A stretch of DNA of 64,000 bases from Pedobacter sp. Leaf216 (GTDB taxonomy: Bacteria; Bacteroidota; Bacteroidia; Sphingobacteriales; Sphingobacteriaceae), in contig NZ_LMKM01000007.1 of the NCBI RefSeq assembly GCF_001421515.1, positions 396,952 through 460,951 on the forward strand. Reading direction: 5' to 3'. The notes under the pieces were generated by a model, which saw only the letters and a list, made by a program, of their open reading frames with translations, had not been told where the DNA came from and did not search any database. Shown piece by piece: positions 44,253-52,707 of the stretch (position 1 is its first letter; every line of letters starts with the position of its first letter). A program made the position numbers and the translations under genes.

Positions 44253-46760
44253 TTATTGTATTTCCAACTGGTTAATTACTAAGCCCGGATCGAGCATATA
44301 AATTTTCACAGTCGATTTACCTGTTTTATTAATTTCGTGTTTGGTTATACCCGAAGCATAACCTTGCAATACATTCTGTTTCCAGATGTTGTTTTCTGAA
44401 ACCGGAGAAATGTTGATGATCTGCGGCTTATCATTGTCTACAGAAATAGCATAACGGACCTTAATGCCATTATTTACGCCTTGTGTGGGTAAACATTTCA
44501 CTTCAATTTGGTGTAAACCTTTTGTTTTAAAATCAACATTATAAACAACAAATGCGGCATTTAGTAGTGCGGTTTCACTAATAGGTGCAAAAGTAAAAGG
44601 ATAAAGCGAAATGCCATTGCCCCCCAAGCCAAGGCCTTTTAAAGTTTGCAGGGTTAATCCCTTTGGAACTGATTTTTCTGTAAATGAAGCAGCCCGAATA
44701 ATGATCTTATTTTCAGGTTCCATATTATGATCTAACGGTTTCGCAGTTACTGAATCGGCAACTTTTGGCATTTTAAAAACGGCTAAATCACGGGGTTTCC
44801 AGCTCATTATTCCGTTCCATTTGCCACCGGCAATTTCTTCATTGTATTTTTTAGTAATCAACTGAATCTGATCGAGAGCTGCTTTTGATTTTTTCGAATA
44901 AGTTAAAGCAGATTGATTGCCATTTGCCGCTAAAACCAAACTTTTCTTTGCGTATAAAATCTTTTGGTTCATCAGCATCGCGCCTTCGACAGGATACAAA
45001 ACCAATTCGAAAAAAGCATCTTTTAATCGGGATGGCATTTTACCATTTAGGCTTTTAGCCTGATCATAAATTCTTTGGTAAGCGGCTAAACGTTCTTCAG
45101 CCTGTTCATCCGTAAAATTTACACTGGCCATATGTTCGGGCTTAGCAGCTTGTGCCAAACGGTAATATACTTCCTTAATTTCGGCGATGGGTTTTGCGAA
45201 TTCATTACCGAAAGTTTCAGCAGCCCAGCTTTCGGCATATTGATCTGCCTTTTCGGGTTTCCACTGGTTAACATTCCAGGCCAGATCCATCGCAAATTGC
45301 GTTTCCATTTCTGCAGGTTTTATATCGCCAACATTTATCACCCAAAGCCGATCTGCCTTATACTGGTAAGCTTTGCTTAACTCATACGAAATTAATGATG
45401 GAGAAATAGATGAAAGCCAGAGGTAATCTTGCGGCGCACCCCAATAAGAAATATGGTAATATACCCCACTTCCCCCCGATCGTTTTTGCTCCTCGGGGTT
45501 GGAAAGCTGACGGATGTAACCGTGATTATCATCAGCCCAAACAATGGTTACATCATCAGGCAGTTTTAAACCGGCCTGATACAATGAAAGTACTTCTTTG
45601 TACGGACAAAAAATTTGTGGGATGAAATTGATGGGTTTAGTTATATTTTTGCTCAAAATCGTTCGTTGATCGGCAATTACCTCTCCCAATAATTTAACTT
45701 TTTCGTTTTTATCCTTCGGGCCGGGCATACTGCCATCATGAATGCCACGCATGCCCACAGTATAAACCGATTCGTAATTTTTGGCTTGTTTTACGCGGTC
45801 CGTCCAGTAATTTGCAATTTCGTTTTTATTCAGGTCGTAACGCCATTCGCCCGGTTTTTTGCCGTATTCGTGTTCAAAATTTTCTGCCCATTCAAAAACA
45901 TTATTTCGTAGCATCGGTTCGCAATGGCTTGATCCTAAAACAATTGCATATTTATCGGCCATTACGGGGTTATTGGCATAATAATAAAATGCTTTGGTTG
46001 AAGGGTGCATGCCTGGCCAGATGTAATTTGCTTTTAACCTGAGCAGCAGTTCGAAGATTTTAGTGTACGTTTTCGGACCAATATCTTTAACATCAGTATC
46101 CATCATTTTGGCTGCCCAGGGTTGGATACCCCAATCTTCGTCATTAATAAAAATGCCCCGGTATTTAACCGATGGCGACTCTACCAAAGGCTGACCTGCC
46201 TGAATATATAACGATTTTTTTGTTGCAGGTTTAACATCAGCCCACCAACATAACGGCGATACGCCAAGCATCCTCGACAGTTGAAAAACGCCGTAAGCGG
46301 TACCACGCCTATCGCTGCCAGCAATAACCAAAGCCCTTTTTACTCCCTTTAAAGGATTTTCGATCACTGAAATGGAAAATGTTTCCCATTTGCCGGATAA
46401 TGTAGCGCGATTGATTTTTGCTGATTTAAGCAATTGATCGATATAGCGCGATTGACCAACGGTACCAATAATGATGGGATAAGCACTTAAAACAGCATTA
46501 TTTTTATTGATCTGGCTGGTTGAACCAGATAACAAATGAATATCATCTTTAAAGGCTTCGGCAGCAATACCTACAACTTCAGCATCATTATTATCGATAT
46601 ATATTGGAGCTGCTTTTCCTCCATCCACAATCGGGAAAGAAGAAACTTTGTTAATTTCAGAAATTGCAATGCCTGCATTTTGCGCCATATTTAGTTTGGG
46701 CAGCAAAAACAACAATATCAATACCGATAGGTCAGCTAAATTTCTGAAATTCATTATCAT
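44253..46760 (-). CDS. GH115 alpha-glucuronidase
   Basis: 835 residues with signal peptide (KLNMAQNAG). GH115 hallmarks: SDRRGTAYGVFQLSRMLGVSPLCWWADV, IFINDEDWGIQPWAAK, LKANYIWPGMHPSTKAF, VYTVGMRGIHDGSMPG, VTIVWADDNHGYIRQL and VYYHISYWGAPQDYLWL. These enzymes take (4-O-methyl)glucuronic acid from xylan or from arabinogalactan. A C-terminal sandwich (about 690-835) completes it. It begins by sharing one base with the stop of GH105 (TAATG), so the two are translationally coupled. Its presence shows that the target glycan carries glucuronate. Confidence 0.95.
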   Translation of the reverse strand: MIMNFRNLADLSVLILLFLLPKLNMAQNAGIAISEINKVSSFPIVDGGKAAPIYIDNNDAEVVGIAAEAFKDDIHLLSGSTSQINKNNAVLSAYPIIIGTVGQSRYIDQLLKSAKINRATLSGKWETFSISVIENPLKGVKRALVIAGSDRRGTAYGVFQLSRMLGVSPLCWWADVKPATKKSLYIQAGQPLVESPSVKYRGIFINDEDWGIQPWAAKMMDTDVKDIGPKTYTKIFELLLRLKANYIWPGMHPSTKAFYYYANNPVMADKYAIVLGSSHCEPMLRNNVFEWAENFEHEYGKKPGEWRYDLNKNEIANYWTDRVKQAKNYESVYTVGMRGIHDGSMPGPKDKNEKVKLLGEVIADQRTILSKNITKPINFIPQIFCPYKEVLSLYQAGLKLPDDVTIVWADDNHGYIRQLSNPEEQKRSGGSGVYYHISYWGAPQDYLWLSSISPSLISYELSKAYQYKADRLWVINVGDIKPAEMETQFAMDLAWNVNQWKPEKADQYAESWAAETFGNEFAKPIAEIKEVYYRLAQAAKPEHMASVNFTDEQAEERLAAYQRIYDQAKSLNGKMPSRLKDAFFELVLYPVEGAMLMNQKILYAKKSLVLAANGNQSALTYSKKSKAALDQIQLITKKYNEEIAGGKWNGIMSWKPRDLAVFKMPKVADSVTAKPLDHNMEPENKIIIRAASFTEKSVPKGLTLQTLKGLGLGGNGISLYPFTFAPISETALLNAAFVVYNVDFKTKGLHQIEVKCLPTQGVNNGIKVRYAISVDNDKPQIINISPVSENNIWKQNVLQGYASGITKHEINKTGKSTVKIYMLDPGLVINQLEIQ

Positions 46761-47887
46761 TATTTCTTAAGCTTATAAACTTCAGTTCCGGCCAATAGAA
46801 AACAACCCAAACCATAATCTTCAAAATCGGGTACACTGGTGTAACTTACCGGCTGCCCATCTTTTGGTTCTTTACCTGTTCCTTGCATAAAACCTATAAA
46901 ACCATTTTTTTGGACGGCATCTTTCGTCATGGCATTCCATGCTTTGGTAATAATCGGCAGGTATGTGGCTTTATCTAAAATTCCCTGATTTACGCCCCAG
47001 GCCATGCCATATACAAATAAAGCTGTGCCTGATGTTTCTTTACCACCAAAATGAGTAGAATCGTGTAAACTTACGTTCCAAAAACCATCAGCGCGTTGTA
47101 CGGGCACCAAGGCTTTAATCATTTCATTGTAGGTTTTTAAATATTCGCTCCGGTGGGCCTCATTTTCAGGGATAATTTCGAGCACACGTACCAATGCGGC
47201 CACAACCCATCCATTTCCCCTGGCCCAATAACAATCTTCGCCATTTGGTTCTTTATAAGGAGGCACAAAATCTTTATCGCGCCACCACAAGCCATCTTTC
47301 GCATTATACAAACCACCACCTTCGGTATTTTTAGAATGCATATACATTTTGTACATGTAATTGTAATAGGTAGTATCGTTGTATAATTTACCAAGTTTAG
47401 CAAAAACAGGCATACCCATTTGGATGGCATCAATCCAGGTCCAATCGTTTACCCGGCCCGATTTTATTACCAAATCGATCGAAGCTTTAATGTCTTTAAT
47501 GCGTTCTGGTTGTTTATCAATCAGGTATAGGTCGATGTAAGTTTGTCCACAGGCCTGGTCGTCGGCATTTTTGGTGGCAATGCCATTTCTTAAGCCCCAA
47601 TTATGTTTTTGGCCCCATTGAACGGCATAATCGTAAAATTCTTTTTCGGGATGGATTTTATAAAGATTCATCAACCCTTCGTAATACACAGCCCTCGTCC
47701 AGATGTTGCTTGGCCGTTCTCTATTGGTAATAATTGATTTCCCGGCATCAGGCCACTTGTTCATGAAATAAGCATTCGTAAGTTTTAGTACTTTTAAAAC
47801 CTCCTTTTTATTTGGAATTTTCTGCGCAAAAAGCAACTGAACAGATATACTGAAAATTATCGCGGAGGTGAATAAAAATTTCTTCAT
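46760..47887 (-). CDS. GH105 unsaturated rhamnogalacturonyl hydrolase
   Basis: 375 residues forming an (alpha/alpha)6 barrel. Motifs shared with Bacillus YteR: NIWTRAVYYEGLM, NDWTWIDAIQMGMPVFAKLG, carrying the catalytic Asp153, and DCYWARGNGWVVAALVRVLE. A signal peptide is present (SVQLLFAQ), unlike the cytoplasmic YteR, so this copy is probably periplasmic. It removes the unsaturated galacturonosyl group left by lyase cleavage, complementing the PL11 enzyme encoded at 55066-56916. It lies between GH2 (17 bp) and GH115 (1-bp overlap). Confidence 0.95.
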   Translation of the reverse strand: MKKFLFTSAIIFSISVQLLFAQKIPNKKEVLKVLKLTNAYFMNKWPDAGKSIITNRERPSNIWTRAVYYEGLMNLYKIHPEKEFYDYAVQWGQKHNWGLRNGIATKNADDQACGQTYIDLYLIDKQPERIKDIKASIDLVIKSGRVNDWTWIDAIQMGMPVFAKLGKLYNDTTYYNYMYKMYMHSKNTEGGGLYNAKDGLWWRDKDFVPPYKEPNGEDCYWARGNGWVVAALVRVLEIIPENEAHRSEYLKTYNEMIKALVPVQRADGFWNVSLHDSTHFGGKETSGTALFVYGMAWGVNQGILDKATYLPIITKAWNAMTKDAVQKNGFIGFMQGTGKEPKDGQPVSYTSVPDFEDYGLGCFLLAGTEVYKLKK

Positions 47888-47904
47888 GGTATTTCGCTTT
47901 TTAA

Positions 47905-50802
47905 TTAATTGGATTTAGGTTTTAACTCATCCGGACTATCTTTTGTAAAGGTATCGAACTGAATTTTCGACGGACTTTCGAAGATATCTTTGATGGTATT
48001 AAAGGCCACCTCGTATTTTGGGTTAAATTGTGCAGAATTCATGTATTGCAGCAAACTAAAGTAAAGTTGTTGAGCCGCAGGAGCATCTTTTAGTTCAGGA
48101 GAGAGGTTGCTACTCGAAACCACCAACTTCCCCTTGCCCACTTTTGCTTCGAAAACCATTGCCAAACGGCGGTTTAAAAACCAGGTGTCTATTGGCTGAA
48201 TAATGGGCTTAAATCCTGAAGGAAAATCTTCGAGGTTCATTACCTGCGATTTGTTTACAATTTCCCACCACTGCATATCGCTATGGAAATCAGTCGGGAA
48301 GTTGTTAAATGCTGCATGTTTTGGATCGCATAAAATGCCTAAAGTATGTGGCGGGCGCATTTTAAACCACGAGGTATTCCAAAAAACTGGCAAAAAAGTT
48401 TGCACCACTTCTTTTCCTTTTACTACTTTGCCAGCTGCATTAAGAAAAACATTTCCTCCATCGGCCAAAACCGCCTGGGCTTTTTCATCTAAACTGGTAC
48501 AATAATATACATTGCTTTTAACCTCAGGCAGTTGTACGGGATAAACCCAAAAGTTCCAATCGTTGGCAAACTCAGTTCCATCAATGGCGACCTCCAGTTT
48601 CAGTTTAGTTGCTTTTGTAATGTTATTTAAAGGCACTTTAATGCTGCCGATGGCAATGCAGTTTGTAATGGCTAACCTAATTGCAGGCAAATTACCATTG
48701 GCTACATTGGTTCCGTTTGCATCTTTCAATGTCCAGGATAGTGTTGCATTTTCAATCGGTGCTTTTCCAAAATGTGATACCTCTACCGAAGCTTCCAAGG
48801 TTTCGTTATTGGTAAAAACAAATTTCGAAACTTTTAATAAAGGTACGGTACTGTTAGAAAAACGCTTGAATTCTTTGGCCGTAATATAACCTTTTTCATC
48901 CCAAAAGGCATCTAAAACACCTACAAGTGCCGTTCCCTGACCTGGATAATCATTTAACGACAATAACTGGTAACCATTATAATTTGGTGTGCGTAATGCT
49001 TTCTCGATTTCATTTTTATAACAAAGTGCCTGCAATTTACCCGAAGCCATTAAAAAATCGTGGCCCTGATCGGCCATATCGTGGTCTTTAAGATCTTCCT
49101 GAAACATCTCAAAGTTTTTAGCACGATACACACCTGTGTATTTTTTTATTTCATCAAAATTCGGGAATGCACAATACTGTCCCATCTCATGCGCTACAAA
49201 AGGGACTGTAAACTGTTCAATCTGTTTGCCATAAGTAGAAATACTTTCTGGTTTCCTGCCCCAATCTAAACCTCTTGCCCCTGCACGTACCATATATTCG
49301 TTGTTCGGAATTACCGGCCAGCTGCCACCAACCGATGCCCCAGTATACAATCGCCTCGAATCTTTAGCTTTCCAATAATTGTTAAATTTGGTGAGGTATT
49401 CTACCTGTTTGCCACGTGGTTCATTTCCGTAGGCCATCATACAAAAAGATGCATAGTTGCCATAGCTCTTAGTCATGCGGTTGGTTTCATCGTAGATAAA
49501 CTGATCGATCGGTTTACCATCCCCGATAGATGTACCGTGGTTGGCCCAACTAGGGCCTTCTGGCTGAAGGTAAAAACCAACCTGATCTGCCGCAATAAAA
49601 GCAGCTTCTGGTGGGCAAAAAGAATGGAAACGCATGTGGTTTAATCCATGGGCTTTCGAAATTTTAAAAATGCGTATCCATGCTGCAACATCCATTGATG
49701 GATAACCTGTTAACGGAAATTCACAATTGTTAACCGTACCGCGTAAAAAAACCGGCCGACCGTTAATTTCAAAAGTTCTGCCTACAGCTTTAAACTCACG
49801 CATCCCGAATTGCACCTTTTTTTGATCTTTTTTGCCATCTTTTGATAGTAAAGTAGCTGTTAAACGATACAATGCCGGATCAAATTCATCCCAGGTGGCT
49901 ATTTTATCACCCATGGGCAAATTAATTTCTAAATTTCCTTCGCCATTTGTAAGTTGATAAGCGGCTGTTACGGGCTTAACCTGCAAAATATTTTTAGTGT
50001 TAAAACTTGCTGCCGATAGTATAATTTTCCCTGCAGAAGATTGATTGGCATTTGCCTTTAAATGGATTTTAACCTTTGCAGTTTTGTGTTTTAAATCCGG
50101 ATAAACCTGTAGATCTTCAAAATACACCGGCGAACCCGCCAACAGTTCCATTTTACCCACCACACCATTCCAGTTTCCTTGTGTATGATCAGTTAAACTA
50201 TGCGAATCCTGCCCAACATTTATCGCTTTAATGCGGTTATCGATTAGCAAAGTTATGGTATGTTTACCGGCTTTTAAATTTGCCGGAAGTTCAAAATTTT
50301 GCGCAACCACAAAGGTATATTGGGTTCCGATTTCGACATCATCTATCCAAACTTTTGTTTCTGAATGGGGATATTCTAAAGATAATACCAGCCTTTTACC
50401 ATTCCAGTTTGCCGGAATTTGAATATCTTTTTGGTACCATGCCGCACCAGTGTAATGTTTGGCAGGTGTAAGCCAGAAAGGTATTTTCAGGTTACCTGGC
50501 TTACGGTATTTTTCTAACCGGGGATGAAAAAAGTACGAACTATCGTAAATGCTTCCGGTCCATTTTGTTTTAAGGGTAATATCATCGCCTTTTAAATTTT
50601 CGGCCATTGAGCCTGGCAGATTCACAGATTCGGGAAGAATAGTTGAATACCATTTTCCTTTTATGCCTTCATCTTTAGCATCAATTTTAAATCGCCATTT
50701 GCCTGCAAGTGAAATGCTTTGGGCATGTGTTTGTATGATGCTCAAAAATATAAAAGCAATGCCTATCAGCACTTTAAAAATTTGGTTAACCTGTATCTGC
50801 AT
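47905..50802 (-). CDS. GH2 glycosidase with C-terminal extension
   Basis: 965 residues with signal peptide (IIQTHAQS). GH2 layout: jelly roll (about 30-230), Ig-like domain, and TIM barrel with MMAYGNEPRG (acid/base Glu461) and VPFVAHEMGQYCAFPNF (nucleophile Glu539). After the barrel come an Ig-like segment and ~190 residues with GGNVFLNAAGKVV, MQWWEIVNKSQV and GKGKLVVSSSNL, resembling a GATase1-like flavodoxin domain found behind some Bacteroidota GH2 enzymes. The family covers beta-galactosidase, glucuronidase and others; activity uncertain. First gene of its operon, with CAGGAT copy d 69 bp upstream. Confidence 0.9.
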   Translation of the reverse strand: MQIQVNQIFKVLIGIAFIFLSIIQTHAQSISLAGKWRFKIDAKDEGIKGKWYSTILPESVNLPGSMAENLKGDDITLKTKWTGSIYDSSYFFHPRLEKYRKPGNLKIPFWLTPAKHYTGAAWYQKDIQIPANWNGKRLVLSLEYPHSETKVWIDDVEIGTQYTFVVAQNFELPANLKAGKHTITLLIDNRIKAINVGQDSHSLTDHTQGNWNGVVGKMELLAGSPVYFEDLQVYPDLKHKTAKVKIHLKANANQSSAGKIILSAASFNTKNILQVKPVTAAYQLTNGEGNLEINLPMGDKIATWDEFDPALYRLTATLLSKDGKKDQKKVQFGMREFKAVGRTFEINGRPVFLRGTVNNCEFPLTGYPSMDVAAWIRIFKISKAHGLNHMRFHSFCPPEAAFIAADQVGFYLQPEGPSWANHGTSIGDGKPIDQFIYDETNRMTKSYGNYASFCMMAYGNEPRGKQVEYLTKFNNYWKAKDSRRLYTGASVGGSWPVIPNNEYMVRAGARGLDWGRKPESISTYGKQIEQFTVPFVAHEMGQYCAFPNFDEIKKYTGVYRAKNFEMFQEDLKDHDMADQGHDFLMASGKLQALCYKNEIEKALRTPNYNGYQLLSLNDYPGQGTALVGVLDAFWDEKGYITAKEFKRFSNSTVPLLKVSKFVFTNNETLEASVEVSHFGKAPIENATLSWTLKDANGTNVANGNLPAIRLAITNCIAIGSIKVPLNNITKATKLKLEVAIDGTEFANDWNFWVYPVQLPEVKSNVYYCTSLDEKAQAVLADGGNVFLNAAGKVVKGKEVVQTFLPVFWNTSWFKMRPPHTLGILCDPKHAAFNNFPTDFHSDMQWWEIVNKSQVMNLEDFPSGFKPIIQPIDTWFLNRRLAMVFEAKVGKGKLVVSSSNLSPELKDAPAAQQLYFSLLQYMNSAQFNPKYEVAFNTIKDIFESPSKIQFDTFTKDSPDELKPKSN

Positions 50803-50870
50803 AAAATTTTACGGTTTAATACCGTTGGTATTTGGTTAGGCTGTTAAAATAAAACAATATTGGCACGAAA

Positions 50871-50890
50871 GCATCCTGTAGCATCCTGCT
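50871..50890 (-). promoter_or_regulatory. CAGGAT direct-repeat element, copy d
   Basis: Minus strand reads AGCAGGATGCTACAGGATGC. Both CAGGAT half-sites are perfect and 10 bp apart. It lies 68 bp before the GH2 start at 50802, in gene orientation. A TAACC word follows 33 bp further, similar to the 30 bp in copies a and b. Confidence 0.8.
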
Positions 50891-50895
50891 CCGGT

Positions 50896-51690
50896 TTATT
50901 TTAAATAGTTATTCAGCTTATTGTTTTTTAATTTTTTAAGGCCTTCTACAACAGCAGCAGCATTTAACTTTGCGCCTGCTTCGTTGGTATGGGTATGGTC
51001 TTTTTCAGTAAAAAATGTTTTTACCTCAGTTGCACTTAAAGCGGCATATTTATCTTTAATAATCTGGTTTAATGGAATAAAATCTACTTTTTCTGCTTTT
51101 GCAACTTCTGCTGCCCATCCAGCATAACTATCTGTAGCTAAAACAACCGCATTATCTTTAACCGGATTTCGTGGAATAGACGAACATACAATCGCTGTTG
51201 CGCCTTTGGCTTTAATATCGTTAATAAATTTACGCAGGTACCAGCCATAGGTATAAACCACCTCCTTCTGTTTCTTAATCGGGTTATAAGTTTCTTTGCT
51301 CTCTGTACCAATACCTTTTATGGTACCACGGGCACGGGCAGTATCATCAAGCGGACTGCTATCGTTATGCCCAAATTGCATCATCACAAAATCTCCTTTT
51401 TTTACCTTTGTTAAAACAGCATCCCATAAGCCATTGGTTTGAAAGGTACGACTGCTGGTGCCACCGAGTGCATCGTTTTCAATATTGATTTTTTCGGTAT
51501 TAAATAAGTCTCCGATAAAACTCCCCCAGCCCCATAAAGCACCATCGCCTTTGCCCTTTCCATTTTTAACGGTCGAATCGCCGATCAGGAATAAGGTAGG
51601 CTTCGCCCGCTGTTTTAAAATGATGCAGGAAGAAAAAATAATAAAAGTGGTTAAGAGAATTAGGTGTAGGTATGATTGAGTTGATTTCAT
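50896..51690 (-). CDS. CE12 rhamnogalacturonan acetylesterase, first paralogue
   Basis: 264 residues of the SGNH hydrolase fold. Block I is LFLIGDSTVKNG (Ser39), the oxyanion Asn is in MMQFGHNDSSP, and DHTHTNEAGA carries the Asp231/His234 pair. It has a lipoprotein-like signal (IFSSCIILKQ). CE12 enzymes remove acetyl groups from galacturonate in RG-I and so help lyases and hydrolases. Its relation to the 52559 gene is clear but not recent, as many residues differ. A ~100-bp gap with a palindrome (51725-51757) separates the two. Confidence 0.92.
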   Translation of the reverse strand: MKSTQSYLHLILLTTFIIFSSCIILKQRAKPTLFLIGDSTVKNGKGKGDGALWGWGSFIGDLFNTEKINIENDALGGTSSRTFQTNGLWDAVLTKVKKGDFVMMQFGHNDSSPLDDTARARGTIKGIGTESKETYNPIKKQKEVVYTYGWYLRKFINDIKAKGATAIVCSSIPRNPVKDNAVVLATDSYAGWAAEVAKAEKVDFIPLNQIIKDKYAALSATEVKTFFTEKDHTHTNEAGAKLNAAAVVEGLKKLKNNKLNNYLK

Positions 51691-51724
51691 GTTATTAAGT
51701 GGTTACACATATTTTAGTTTATTC

Positions 51725-51757
51725 AAACCTCGCAGGTTTTTAAAACCTACGAGGTTT
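51725..51757. repeat. Palindromic repeat between the CE12 genes
   Basis: AACCTCGCAGGTTTT faces AAACCTACGAGGTT, a strong hairpin with one mismatch pair. This sequence style is frequent between genes in Bacteroidota. It may lower read-through from the second esterase gene to the first. Confidence 0.6.
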
Positions 51758-51788
51758 CTCCTGACATCGGAATTCTGACCTCCGACTT

Positions 51789-52559
51789 CTAGTCTTTTAG
51801 ATATTTTTTTAAATTACAGTCTTTTAATGCTTTAATGCCTTCTACAACCGATGCCGCATTAACTTTTGCACCTTCCAAATTGGTATGGGTATGGTCGCCA
51901 GGGAAATAAAGTTTCACCTTTTCAGGGCCCAGAGCATCGTATTTATCGGCTGTTATTTTATTCAGGTCTATAAAAAATGCATCTTCTTGTTTGGCAACTT
52001 CAGCAGCCCATTTACCAAAATCTTTATCGGCACGTTCCACTTTACCATCTTTAAAAATATTTCTCGGAATCATCGACAGTACAATCGGCGTAGCTCCTTT
52101 CGCTTTGGTTTCGCGCACAAATTTGCGGATATACCAGCCATAGGTGTGTACAGTTTCTACCTTTCCATCTGGCCAGGTTAATACTTTGGTTTCTTCACCA
52201 GTGCCTTTCAATACACCCCTTCTGCCCGCTTTTGTAGTATCAGGAACACTTCCATCGTTGTGCCCGAATTGCATGGTAACAAAATCGCCTGGTTTTAAGG
52301 TTTCCAATACTTTATCCCATCTGCCCTCTGATAGGAAAGTACGCGTGCTTCTTCCGGCCATGGCATTATTTTCTACATGGATTTTTGTGGTATCGAACAG
52401 TGAAGCGATCGGCGTTCCCCAGCCCCAGGTTTCTTTATTGGAATTGCGAACGGTAGAATCGCCAATGGTGTGCAGGGCGGGTTTATCGGTTTTAATAAAT
52501 GCAGAAGCCAAAAATATTATGGAAAACGCTGCAAGTAGTTTTATGGGTGTTAATTTCAT
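51789..52559 (-). CDS. CE12 rhamnogalacturonan acetylesterase, second paralogue
   Basis: 256 residues. Signal segment LASAFIKTDKPA, GDSTVRNSNKETWGWG (Ser35), MQFGHNDGSVPD, and GDHTHTNLEGAK with Asp222/His225. Same fold and active-site set as the 50896-51690 esterase, with an insertion (about 115-125, KVLTWPDGKVET) that could alter specificity. Situated 148 bp after the GH2 beta-galactosidase, across a palindromic element. Confidence 0.92.
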   Translation of the reverse strand: MKLTPIKLLAAFSIIFLASAFIKTDKPALHTIGDSTVRNSNKETWGWGTPIASLFDTTKIHVENNAMAGRSTRTFLSEGRWDKVLETLKPGDFVTMQFGHNDGSVPDTTKAGRRGVLKGTGEETKVLTWPDGKVETVHTYGWYIRKFVRETKAKGATPIVLSMIPRNIFKDGKVERADKDFGKWAAEVAKQEDAFFIDLNKITADKYDALGPEKVKLYFPGDHTHTNLEGAKVNAASVVEGIKALKDCNLKKYLKD

Positions 52560-52637
52560 TATTATTAATGTTAATTATTTCTGAATATTATTTTCTGATT
52601 TAACAGCTTTAATTTATTCGATCTTGAAGCGACCTAT

Positions 52638-52700
52638 CGTCATGCTGAATTTAGTTCAGCATCTTTGCAAAATAGACCCTGAAATAAATTCAGGGTGACG
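52638..52700. repeat. Double-hairpin palindromic intergenic element
   Basis: Two hairpins in a row, ATGCTGAATTTAGTTCAGCAT and ACCCTGAAATAAATTCAGGGT (one of 21 bases each, split here as GCTGAA/TTCAGC and CCCTGA/TCAGGG arms), framed by CGTC at the left and GACG at the right. A common style of Bacteroidota repeat. Confidence 0.7.
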
Positions 52701-52707
52701 ATCAACG

